The notes below the pieces were generated by a model. The model was not told the origin of the DNA, ran no database searches, and saw only the letters and a list, made by a program, of their open reading frames with translations. From the NCBI RefSeq assembly GCF_902167145.1, contig NC_050104.1, positions 14,344,001 through 14,408,000 on the forward strand: a stretch of 64,000 nt of DNA, read 5' to 3'. The position numbers and the translations under genes are program-made. Source of the stretch: Zea mays. Lineage: Eukaryota > Streptophyta > Magnoliopsida > Poales > Poaceae. Shown here piece by piece: positions 42,784 to 52,685 of the stretch (the stretch's first letter is position 1; every line of letters begins with the position of its first letter).

Positions 42784-45700
42784 TGATTGGAGTTATATGG
42801 AATTGCCAGGGTTTGGTAAAACCGGGGAAGCTTGAGTTTCTGAGGGAACTCATTACAAAACATAAAGTGGATTTTATTGGTCTTCAAGAAACCAAAAGAA
42901 AAAAAATTGATCAAAAATGGTTTGAGGCTCTAAATCCTCAAAGAATTTTTTTTTGGATCTCTTCCCCTCCCAGGGGCAGGTCTGGTGGACTTTTGGTTGG
43001 CATAAACTCTGATATCTTTGACATCATTAATCAGGATATTAGGGAGTTTATGATTAATTGTTCGATTCACCATAAGTCAAAGAATGTTACTTTCAATTTT
43101 GTTAACGTTTATTGTGCGGCTCAATTGGAAAATAAAGACAAATTTCTCAGTGAGCTCTCCTCTGTTTGTTCTAATTGCAAAGGCCCGACTATTTTTGGTG
43201 GTGATTTTAATATCATTAGAACAAATGAAGAGAAAAACAAACCTGGGACTTTAAATCATTGGAGTACTCTCTTCAACTCTATTATTGAAATTTATGGTCT
43301 TATTGAGCTTGAGCTTTCTGATAGGCTCTATACTTGGTCGAATAATAGGAGTAATCCTACTTTTGAAAAACTTGACAGATTTTTGGTTAACCCTGAATGG
43401 GATTTGATGTTTCACAATGCAACAGTTAGAGGTCTTGATAGATCTCTTTCTGATCATGTGCCGCTTTTGCTTCAAACTGAAGAAAAAAAAGGTGACTCAT
43501 GAGTTTAGATATGAACTCAGTTGGAAGCTTAGACCAAATTTTAGAGACATTGTGGTTAATAGCTGGACTCTTCCAGTTAAAAGCAGAAAAAACATTGACA
43601 TCTAGAAAGAAAAAGTCAAAAGACTTAAAAAAACTTTGAAGGGTTGGAATATTAATGAAGAAGGAAAAAATAGGAGGAAAATTAATATTCTGAAAAGAGA
43701 AATAAATAGGCTGGACATTAAAAATGAATTAGAAACTCTTTCTGCCGAGGAGAAGGAAGAAAAAATGGAATATAATTTTCAACTGAAAAATCTATGTCTC
43801 GAAGAAGAAACCAAAATGAAACAAATTGCTAGAGAGAAAAATATCATTGCTGGTGATGAAAATACTAAATATTTTCATCTAAAAGCCAATGGCAATAAGA
43901 GACGTTTGAAAATTCATGCTCTCTATGATAATGGGAGACTTGTTGAAAATGAAGAGGAGATTAATAAGTTAGCTACTGACTATTATAAAAACCTTTTCGG
44001 CCCTTCAATTATCTCAACTATTCATATGAATAATATGAATACGAGGAAGCTTAATGAGGATGACAGAGAACTCCTGACTGCTCCTTTTAGCTATGAAGAA
44101 ATTTTTAAGGTTGTCTCTGATCTTAAACATAACAGTGCCCCAGGTCCTGACGGTCTTCCTGCAGAATTTTTTCAGGATTTCTGGGATCTTATTAAAAATG
44201 ATATTTGGAATATGTGTGATGATTTCAGCAAAGGTAAGTTGGATATTGAAAGGCTTAATTATGGCTTGATTACATTAATTCCTAAAGTGGATAATGCTAT
44301 GGAAATGAAAAAATTTAGGCCTATTTGTCTTTTAAACGTTTGTTATAAAATCATCACTAAATCTCTGAATAACAGGCTTTCTACTTGCATTAACAAGGTT
44401 ATTAGTGAGAATCAATATGGTTTTATTAAAGGGAAATATATTTTGGATTGTGTTGTAGCTTTGCATGAAATTATTCATGAAGTAAAAAAGAAAAAACAGA
44501 ATGGGATTATTCTCAAAATTGACTTTGAGAAGGCTTATGACAAAGTTAATTGGCAATTCTTGTATAGCATGCTCCATCAAAAAGGCTTTGGAGATAAATG
44601 GGGTGATTAGGTGATGAAAACAGTGAAAGGAGGAAAGGTTGCTATTAGAACTAATGGCATGACTGGTCCTTACTTCCCCACTCATAAAGGGGTCAGACAG
44701 GGTGATCCCTTTTCCCCCCTTACTTTTTAACATTGCAGCGGATGGTCTTGCGTGCCTTATTGAAAAAGCACAAGAAATGAAACTAATTGCTGGTTTGGTT
44801 CCTCACATTATAAACAATGGATGTGCTTACCTTCAATACGCTGACGATACAATTCTTTTGATTCAGGATAACCTCGAATTTGCTAGGAATTTAAAGTTTA
44901 TCCTGATTTTGTTTGAAAAAATGTCTGGCCTTAAAATTAATTTTCATAAGAGTGAGGTTTATTGTTTTGGCAATGCTAACAATAATAAAGAGGCTTATGC
45001 TGAGATTTTTACATGCCCAATTAAAAATCTCCCCATCTGCTACCTTGGCGTTCCTATTGATCATAAAACACTGAGTAAATCTCAATGGGCTAAAACTGAA
45101 GAGAAATTTGAAAAAAAAATTGGGAGTTTGGCAAGGAAGGTATATGAGTCTTGGGGGGGAAGATTAACTCTAATTAATAGTAGTTTGTCTAATATCCCTC
45201 TCTACATGGTTTCTCTCTATCTGGCTCCATCTGCTGTTTTGAAGAAAATGGATACTTTCAGAAAGAGATTTTTGTGGTGTGGTGGAAACAACAAAAAAAT
45301 ACCATTTGGTGAAGTGGGATACAGTCTGCACTGAGAAAGATAAGGGGGGTCTTGGGATTCTAAATCTAAGATGGATGAATATCAGTTTGTTGACCAAATG
45401 GTTATGGAAACTTGAGAGGGAAGAAGGTCTGTGGCAAACAATTGTTAGGAAAAATATATGAAAGGCAAACCATTATGTGTGTTAAAAAAACAAGGAGACT
45501 CTCAATTTTGGCGAGGCCTCATGGATTGTAAGCAGGAATATTGTAAAAACAGAAAAATGGAAATTGGAAATGGTGTCTCTACTAGTTTTTGGTTGGATAA
45601 GTGGTGTGGTGATGAACCTTTATCCATGAGATACAAAAGACTTTTTGAGTTATCTCTTAATAAAGAGATAAATGTGAATTGGGCCTTAAGAGACAACTGT

Positions 45701-46441
45701 AACTCTTTAATCTTTAGAAGAAGATTATTTGGAGCTGGGGTCAATCTGTTGGATGATTTAAAAAATAACTGTGCAGATTTCTGTCTTATAGACAGAAATG
45801 ATAAACCATGTTGGTTGCTTGATAAGAAAGGATTTTCAGTGAAATCATCTTATAGAAACTTTAAAGTAAATATGAACAGGGATCCTTATTGGTTCATCTG
45901 GAAGGCAAAAATACCTCAGAGAATTAAAGTTTTCCTCTGGCTGGTCATAAATGATAAAATCTTATCCAAGGAAAATCTGAGAAAGAAAAACTGGCAAGGG
46001 AATGTAAATTGTGAGTGGTGTGGTTGTCTTGAAACAACCAGCCATATCTTTTATAATTGCCAGGTTGCATCTTTTTCTTGGAAAATTATTCAGATGTCCT
46101 GTCCGTCTCTAACTCTTCCCAAAAATGCTAATGATATGTTTGGGAGATGGTTATACAAATTCAAAGGTCATGAAAAAAATCTGATCACTGTTGGTTGCAG
46201 TGCAGTTCTCTGGTCGTTGTGGAAGCATAGAAATGATTTCTGTTTCAACAACATTTCCTCTTTAAATGCTGTTAACCTTGTGTTTCTGTGCTGCTCTTGG
46301 TTGGATGCTTGGGCGATTCTTCAGAAAGAAACTTCAAGAAAGATGCTGCTGGAAGGAAGCTCCCTTCTCATAAGAATGGTTAAGGAGGTCTTCAACAGGA
46401 ATTTTGGTTGGGCGCCGATGGATAAAAGACTGTGCAACTAA
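42783..46441 (+). pseudogene. LINE ORF2: endonuclease, reverse transcriptase, zf-RVT; several disabling mutations
   Basis: ATG at 42783 opens an APE-type endonuclease (IGVIWNCQGL, FIGLQETKRKK, FGGDFNIIR, SDHVPLLLQT, residues 1-235). The frame slips at an A8 run near 43485 and meets TAG at 43603-43605, probably a mutated Trp codon. The RT domain follows (APGPDGLPAEFFQ near 44143, DFEKAYDKVNW near 44520), then another in-frame stop at 44608-44610 and a shift at a C6 run near 44715. The catalytic YADDT is at about 44837. A further frame change near 45330 leads to the C-terminal zf-RVT region (VFLWLVINDKILSKENL, CEWCGCLETTSHIFYNC). All domains of a plant L1 ORF2 are recognisable in order, but at least three frameshifts and two stops make it non-functional. 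Confidence 0.9.
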
Positions 46442-46790
46442 CGTTGAGCGCGATGTCTGTTTGTTTTAGATGTGTGGCTTGCCTGGCTCTTGGAAGCCCT
46501 TTTGGTTCTAGGGTATTTGTTTCACAATGTGTTGCTTTTGTCTGGTCGCTGGGGCTTTGTTTGTGGTCGGCCTTGCCAAAAACTGGTTGGTAGTGGTTGC
46601 AGTGGTTGTGCGGTATGACTTTTTTTGTCAGAAACTGTAGTGATCCACCTTAGGCCTAGATGGCTTGCTTCTGCTCTTTTAGTTCTATGAGCTAAGTGGT
46701 GTAATAAGTAGTTTTTTCGTTTGAATGTTGTTAAAACCGTGGTCCTATTTCTTAATGAAATAGGGGGGAATCACCTTTCTGTTAAAAAAA
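46442..46790 (+). other. LINE 3' untranslated region and A-rich end
   Basis: T/G-rich 3' UTR ending CTTAATGAAATAGGGGGGAATCACCTTTCTG then TTAAAAAAA, directly before the right TSD copy at 46791-46805. The AATGAAAT sequence may act as polyadenylation signal. Confidence 0.75.
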
Positions 46791-46805
46791 AACTATATAT
46801 AAAGA

Positions 46806-47132
46806 AGAAAGAGATAGAACCAGTATAAGATACGGCTTGGGTATGAAAGCCAGTATCTGTACACCGCACGCACGAAACCTTTGCTACACTGGACAGTTTC
46901 AGAGTGCTTCTGCAGCTACCTTTCTTTCTTCATGGAAGCGATAGTCACCATGTGCTGTTCGATCTGGCCAGTGAGGAATGATGCAATTTTCAGATGTGTT
47001 CCTCTATCGGTTCAAAGTCGTAAGAGGATCTTCGGCAAGGAATTTGCTTGGGTTGAAGTTGTGTATTTTTTTTTCTTTCGATCTCTTCTCTGTCTCCTTT
47101 GTTTCATGAGATCCGTTTGTAAATAATACTCT
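46806..47132 (+). pseudogene. Possible small fragment of another LINE ORF2 C terminus
   Basis: At 46950-47070 one frame reads CCSIWPVRNDAIF, then SVQSRKRIFGKEFAWV, similar to the last part of plant L1 ORF2 (the CCSIW..RND..F segment). It is short and has no other LINE feature, so the call is weak. The rest of the stretch shows nothing recognisable. Confidence 0.35.
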
Positions 47133-47135
47133 TTA

Positions 47136-47255
47136 GGGCCTGTTCGTTTCTGCAGGAATGCACCAAGAATCGTTCCTGTTGATCAAAACTTATACAAATT
47201 AGAGAAAGGGTCGGAACAGTTCCAGCCTTGTATTCCCTGTCAACCGAAGGGGCCC
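47136..47255. mobile_element. Tourist-like MITE (120 bp)
   Basis: Ends GGGCCTGTTCGTTT and, from the minus strand, GGGCCCCTTCGGTT; flanked by TTA at 47133-47135 and 47256-47258. Size, terminus and TTA duplication fit the PIF/Harbinger (Tourist) type. Confidence 0.8.
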
Positions 47256-47258
47256 TTA

Positions 47259-47543
47259 GAGCATCTCCAACAATGACTCAAACTAGTGCCTTAAATTGAA
47301 ATATGAGGCTCTACACAGGATAAACTACTCCAGCAGTGCCCTATTTCATAAATTTTTGTCAAAAAACTATAGGGCACCCTCTCAAGTGACTCAAATATAC
47401 TACACCGTAGTGGGCTGCCCTATAATCTAGATTTGAGGCTTTACTATTGGAGCGAGGTATTTTGTTGGTGCCCTAAATTCTATAAAATATACTTATTTTT
47501 AAATTATAGGGCATTTTTATATGTCACGTTGTTGGAGATGCTC
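47259..47543. mobile_element. MITE with GAGCATCTCCAAC ends, copy 1 (285 bp)
   Basis: Starts GAGCATCTCCAACA and ends TGTTGGAGATGCTC, perfect terminal inverted repeats. TTA lies on both sides (47256-47258, 47544-47546). A/T-rich interior, no coding capacity. It shares its right TTA with the next copy. Confidence 0.82.
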
Positions 47544-47546
47544 TTA

Positions 47547-47831
47547 GAGCATCTCCAACAAGGTGACCTATAAAAATGACTTATAATTTTAAAATAAGTA
47601 AATTTTATAGAATTTAGGGCACCAACAAAACACCTCGCTCCAACAGTAAAGCCCCAAATCTAGATTATAGGGCAGACCACTACGGTGTAGTATATTTGAG
47701 GCACTTGAGAGGGTGCCCTATAGTTTTTTTAAAAAAATTGTTGAATTGAGGCACTGTTGGAGTGATTTTTCCTGTGTAGAGCCCTATATTTCAATTTGAG
47801 GCACTAGTTTGAGGCATTGTTGGAGATGCTC
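47547..47831. mobile_element. MITE with GAGCATCTCCAAC ends, copy 2 in inverted orientation (285 bp)
   Basis: Same family and same length as the preceding copy but inverted: its right half (GCACTAGTTTGAGGCA..., CCTGTGTAGAGCC) is the reverse complement of the left half of copy 1. Flanked by TTA (47544-47546, 47832-47834). Together the two copies make a 573-bp imperfect palindrome. Confidence 0.82.
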
Positions 47832-47834
47832 TTA

Positions 47835-48430
47835 GTGACTGCTGCATTGTTGTCAGCAACTACACTACATTACTGTGCCAGCGGCAACTGACGAGGAACA
47901 GGAAGTGGGAGAGGAAGCAGCGGACGGCGGAGCCCAGCCCAGCCCAGCACGTCGCGACGAGGCCCAAGGGACTGCTACGGCCCAATGCGAGAACCACCGA
48001 CCCAGAATGGGTCAAGTAGCATCTGAGTGTAGGGGAAGGACATGAACAGAATTCTGTACTAAAACACTCGAACTATCTGAATCAAGATCACGCCCTCGCC
48101 TCTCCTCCTCGTTTCGTTCCCATTTTTCCAAGCTCTCCTGCTCCCCTCCGGATCGCTAAAACAAAATCCTTGTACCAAAAGCGCACCTGCGCTCGACACT
48201 GTCGACAGGCAGGTACCCTGTCGCCGCACCGCGGTGGCGTGATGGCATCTGATCTTGAGTGAGCAGAGAGTGCAGACCGCGTGAATCTCGTGACGGTGTC
48301 ACGGTGTGACGCTAAGCTAGATACTAGCGCTAGTGCGCTACCAACTCTCTTGGCCGAGACACACAGACAGACAGACAGACACGAGGTGTCGAGGTCTTAC
48401 CAAACACACACAAACCTCCCGGGCCTCTCC
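47835..48430 (+). promoter_or_regulatory. Upstream region of the reductase-like gene
   Basis: No coding sequence. GC content rises toward the gene. Short GCCCA repeats lie at 47935-47945 and a (CAGA)n run at 48360-48380. It separates the MITE train from the TATA box by about 600 bp. Confidence 0.5.
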
Positions 48431-48438
48431 TATAAATA
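48431..48438 (+). promoter_or_regulatory. TATA box of the reductase-like gene
   Basis: TATAAATA within CTCCTATAAATAGGCC, about 200 bp upstream of the chosen ATG. A start site near 48465 would give a 5' UTR of roughly 170 bp. Confidence 0.8.
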
Positions 48439-48636
48439 GGCCACCCCACCACCAAACACACAAAAGAGACCCGGGCAGGACGACACAGGCAGAGCCGCCG
48501 GCCCTCGCTTGGTGGTGGGGTCTAGTTTCTTTCTCGCCTCTGCCTGTGCCTGCTGGTGGTAAGTAATAACAGCGACACGGTACCCACGCGCGGCGGCGGC
48601 GGCGGCGGCGGCGACGAAGACGAAGACGAAGACGAC

Positions 48637-50762
48637 ATGACCGTCGGCGACGACGCGGCGGCGCCGGGGCGCGGGCAGACGGTGTGCGTGACCGGCGCCG
48701 GCGGCTACGTCGGGTCGTGGATCGTCAAGCTCCTGCTCGAGCGGGGCTACGCCGTCCGCGGCACCGTGCGCAACCCTGGTAACGTCGTCGTAGATCTGTC
48801 GTCCGGCGCGCCGGTCGTTATTGTTGTTGCTGCTGACAGGCCGCTGGGTGGTCGTTGGAGGCAGACGACGCGAAGAACGCGCACCTGCTGGCGCTCCCCG
48901 GCGCGGCGGAGCGGCTGGCGCTGTGCAAGGCCGACCTGCTCGACTACGGCGCGCTGCGGGCGGCCGTCGCCGGCTGCCACGGCGTCTTCCACGCCGCGTC
49001 GCCGGTCACCGACGACCCGGTACGGACGCCCGCGTAACCTATACTACTGCTCTCTGGTGCTTGGTCGAATACACGGATAGGGATCGATCGGTCGGTCACG
49101 TTGTCACGGTACGTATGTCACGTTTCTCCTGTGGCCTGTACGGTGACGTCGTTTCTCCTCTACTGCTGCCGCAGTAGTAGGGACCAGCAAACGGCTAACT
49201 TTGGTAACCGCGATCACTGGCTGAATTGTTTTCAAAAATAGTAATAAACGCTGCATGAAATCGGTCTAAAACCCTTCGTCCGAAACTTTTTAGCAGAACA
49301 TGCGAATTTTTTTCTTCAAATATGTAGCTACGTATATGCGAGGTAACGGATCGTGGAAGATAATTTTTTTCCCCATAAAACACATCAATCTAAGTGTGTT
49401 TGGACGAAAGGTCCAGATTGATTTTGTACATATTTCATGAAAGTGGTTTTATGAGCAAGAGATACGTTTGTGTAGTAATAAAGGTAGCAGAGTGTTTGTG
49501 AGATGGTACAAATTAAAAGGATTGCGTAATAAATAAATGCATGCGCGAAATCCACCTTCTGGAGGCAGATGGGAGTGGGACGACCGTTTGCGATTAGGCC
49601 CACTCGTCAGTGGCTTTTGCTTGCGTCCTCGCCGCGCGCGTTTTGTTTACTCACACGGCAAGTCGGTAACGGCACGGCTAGCTGGCCGGCAGCTGGCGTG
49701 CATGGGCAGCTCAGACGAGTCATTAATTGGTCATAGCGGCCGGCGGTTTCATTTTCCGGTTGCATGGCATGCAGGAGGAGATGGTGGAGCCGGCGGTGCG
49801 GGGGACGCGGTACGTCATCGACGCGGCGGCCGAGTCCGGCACGGTCCGCCGCGTCGTCCTGACGTCGTCGATCGGCGCGGTGGCCATGGACCCCCGCCGC
49901 GAGCCGGACGCCGTCGTCGACGAGTCGTGCTGGAGCGACCTCGACTTCTGCAAGAAGACCAAGGTACGTACGTGCAGTCGTCCTCGTCGTCGTACGCTCG
50001 TGCGCCGCGCGCGCTTGCATTGAGTGTTCTCTTCTCCTGCTGGTTGCACATGCCGCCCCTCGCTCGCTACATCTACATGCGTGTGCAGAACTGGTACTGC
50101 TACGGCAAGGCTGCGGCGGAGCGGGCGGCGTGGGAGGCGGCGGCGGCGCGCGGGGTGGACCTGGTGGTGGTGGTGCCGGTGCTGGTGCAGGGCCCGGCGC
50201 TGCAGCCGTCGGTGAACGCCAGCCTGATGCACGTGCTCAAGTACCTGAACGGGTCCGCCAAGACGTACGCCAACGCGGTGCAGGCGTACGTGCACGTCCG
50301 CGACGCCGCCGACGCGCACGTCCGCGTCTTCGAGGCGCCCCGCGCCGCCGGCCGCTACATCTGCGCCGACGCCGTGCTCCACCGCGAGGACGTCGTCCGC
50401 ACCCTCCGCAAGTCCTTCCCGGGCTACCCCGTCCCGGAGAGGTCAGTGTCCGTCGAAGCTGGCTGGCTGGCTGGCACGCGTGTGTCTCTCTCTGTGTATT
50501 TCTTTCGCGTTTCAGAATTCGAAACCACCATTGATAACTTTTGTGGTTCCCTGGATTAATTGCATGGCGGGGCGGCAGGTGCTCTGACGAGGTGAACCCG
50601 AGGAAGCAGCCGTACAAGATCTCCAACCAGCGGCTGAGGGAGCTGGGCCTGGAGTTCACCCCGGCGGCGCAGGCGCTGTACGACACCGTCGTGTGCTTCC
50701 AGGAGAAGGGCATCCTCCCTCTCCCTGTCCCCGCCCCAACGCCGGCGTCACCGGACGCCTGA
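48637..50762 (+). CDS. Cinnamoyl-CoA reductase-like protein, five exons
   Basis: Exons 48637-48778, 48865-49019, 49775-49963, 50089-50441 and 50579-50762 join in frame across GT/AG introns to 340 codons, the usual length of plant CCR. CCR is a cytosolic NADPH-dependent reductase of the extended SDR type; it turns hydroxycinnamoyl-CoA esters into aldehydes, the entry step to monolignols. Visible: the nucleotide-binding loop [11 protein letters not shown] (residues about 18-28), ASPVTDDP, the catalytic Ser in LTSSIGAV, and [11 protein letters not shown], which holds the CCR signature and the catalytic YxxxK. C-terminal [17 protein letters not shown] is typical. It differs from classical CCRs in [10 protein letters not shown] where NPVLVVGP is usual, so it is probably a CCR-like paralogue; substrate is unproven. 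The ATG at 48637 is the first in frame. The upstream frame is open through a GGC/GAC repeat but lacks an ATG. Confidence 0.92.
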
Positions 50763-51816
50763 GCTAGCTGATGAGCTGGCCCAGAACCAACGAAGAAACA
50801 TGTTTGGCACGCAAACCGCTATTATAACAGTCGCTGCTTCGATCATTCTGCCGCTAGAGATAGAATGTGGAGTGTGTGCTACTCGTTGTGGGCGTAAGAG
50901 TGTCAGAAGAGTGCAGCAGTAACTATATCGATGCGACTTTTTATATGTTGCTATATCATGTGTGACAATCTCCTAATAATAAATATATGGAGTATCGTCG
51001 TCCTACGTTTTTGTGGCTATGTATGGTTCACCGGGCTTCTTGCCGGTGACAATTGTCTGAAAAAAACAAACACAGAAACGAGAGTGCTTCTTGGAATGCC
51101 TAAACTATATTAGCATTAGTTTTGGGGGAATTTCCTACACATGGCATTATTTTTCGTTGTGGTGAACAATAACTACAAAACGCGAACTGAATTGATGAGC
51201 ATGCCTCGGTGTTTAGGCTTATTGTGGTAGAACATACTCACTCAAGTTTATCTGGTCGCCTTTTCGACTTGACAGGATGTTTAAACTTTTAAATTTTATT
51301 TTAGAATTTGAAAGTATTATTCTTCGTTGGTGAGTTGGTGACGACTGACGACGACTTCATCAATATTAGACATGGCATACCGGCCATAGCAAGACTATTC
51401 ACATGGCATACTGCCTGGTAAGACAGAATCTATCTATAGATTGAACAAATCCTGCAGATCCATGCATGTCACAAGCTTCTTGATCAGCCTCTAGGCTCTA
51501 GCTGTGCCTTCAAAGGCTCAAACTGTCGTGGATTTCAGTATACGTGTACGGATTACTGGTTACTTCATTCGTCTAAAGAATTGGTGAACGGCGTCGGTAA
51601 ACGAGACTTGTCACAAACCATTAGGGCATCGGTGACAGTAAAAGGCTAGTTACAAGTTAGTATTATTTTTTAAAACAATAAATTTATATAAATTTAAATA
51701 AATATATGATATTATTTTAGTTCAAAACTATATTTTCTCTTTTCCTTATTAAAATATAAAATAAAGTACTTTGAACTAGCTAAGTTATTGTTGGAGCTAT
51801 TTATGCTCGTACACGG
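50763..51816. other. Intergenic region downstream of the reductase gene
   Basis: Contains the presumed 3' UTR (a possible AATAAA-like AATAATAAATA at 50974-50984) and A/T-rich sequence without recognisable genes. Nothing else identified. Confidence 0.5.
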
Positions 51817-51818
51817 TA

Positions 51819-52049
51819 CTCCCTCCGTTCTTAAATATATGACGTCGTTATTTTTTAAAAAAAACTTTAACCACCCGTTTTATTCAAAATATTTATTCGA
51901 AAATGTAAATTTTCAAGTCATATTCCAAACAATCTTAAACGATAAAACAAATCATAATAAAATAAATGATAATTTACAATTTTTTAATAAAACGACTGGT
52001 TAAAGTTTCAAAAAAGCCAACGGTATCATATATTTAAGAACGGATGTAC
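51819..52049. mobile_element. Stowaway MITE (Tc1/mariner type, about 231 bp)
   Basis: Left end CTCCCTCCGTTCTTAAATATATGACG preceded by TA (51817-51818); right end, from the minus strand, CATCCGTTCTTAAATATATGATAC followed by TA (52050-52051). CTCCCTCCGTT is the classical Stowaway terminus and TA its target duplication. The right terminus has a few changed bases. Confidence 0.88.
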
Positions 52050-52051
52050 TA

Positions 52052-52522
52052 TATGTCTTGCTCCCTTGGAGTACTTCTTAGAATGCAGAAATTTCAGAAA
52101 AAAAAATACAGAAAATTTTATTTTCACATAAAAAACACAGAAAATCGAAAGAAAAAAAATTCACTTTTGAAACTTGAAAGGGGACTTCACGTTATCGTTT
52201 GGAGGAGGTGCTCTTTTTATAGCCCAGCGCGGACGTGGCCCATGGTTATTTCGTCGTTGGGCCTTTGTGGGCCCGTGCTCATGATGAGGAAATCCTGCCA
52301 GCGCAGCCGCCACGAGCTCGACGACTCGACCGATTAAAAAGGACACCAGCGCGGTGTGGTCAGACGCCAAGCACGTCAGCTCGTTTTCACGGGACAAATC
52401 TATCAAGAATTCATCGGTGCTACTATTAATGAGTGCAATAGAAATACTCCGGTAAGCAACAAAAATCTGCACAAATCTTTTTTATACATGTTTGAGAATA
52501 TCAGCTGTACATATATGAGTAT

Positions 52523-52555
<33 letters not shown>

Positions 52556-52685
52556 CTGAACTACCATCATTTGCCCATGTTGTTGCGTAAACGTATCTGT
52601 GAAAGTACATGTTTTGGGTGTGTGGGCAGCTCCATCATCCATGGATCAGGTGAGCCCCAATTTACAGTCGAAGAAAGGAGACCCA
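52052..52685. other. Intergenic region with a long poly-G tract
   Basis: No gene recognised. The run of G at 52525-52555 (about 31 bases) is the longest homopolymer in the window. The FH1/FH2 exons of the formin on the minus strand would be expected here or further left, but no FH2-like sequence is visible. Confidence 0.6.

Larger units (their letters stand above)
31339..46790 (+). mobile_element. L1-type LINE retrotransposon, interrupted by a Gypsy element
   Basis: Non-LTR retrotransposon with ORF1 (zinc knuckles) and ORF2 (endonuclease, RT, zf-RVT). It is bounded by a perfect 15-bp TSD, and a short A-rich tail (TTAAAAAAA) precedes the right copy. Without the nested element it is about 5.8 kb, near full length for a plant L1. 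ORF1 begins only 35 bp from the 5' border, so a little 5' sequence may be missing. Several nonsense codons and homopolymer frameshifts in ORF1 and ORF2 make it inactive. Confidence 0.92.
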
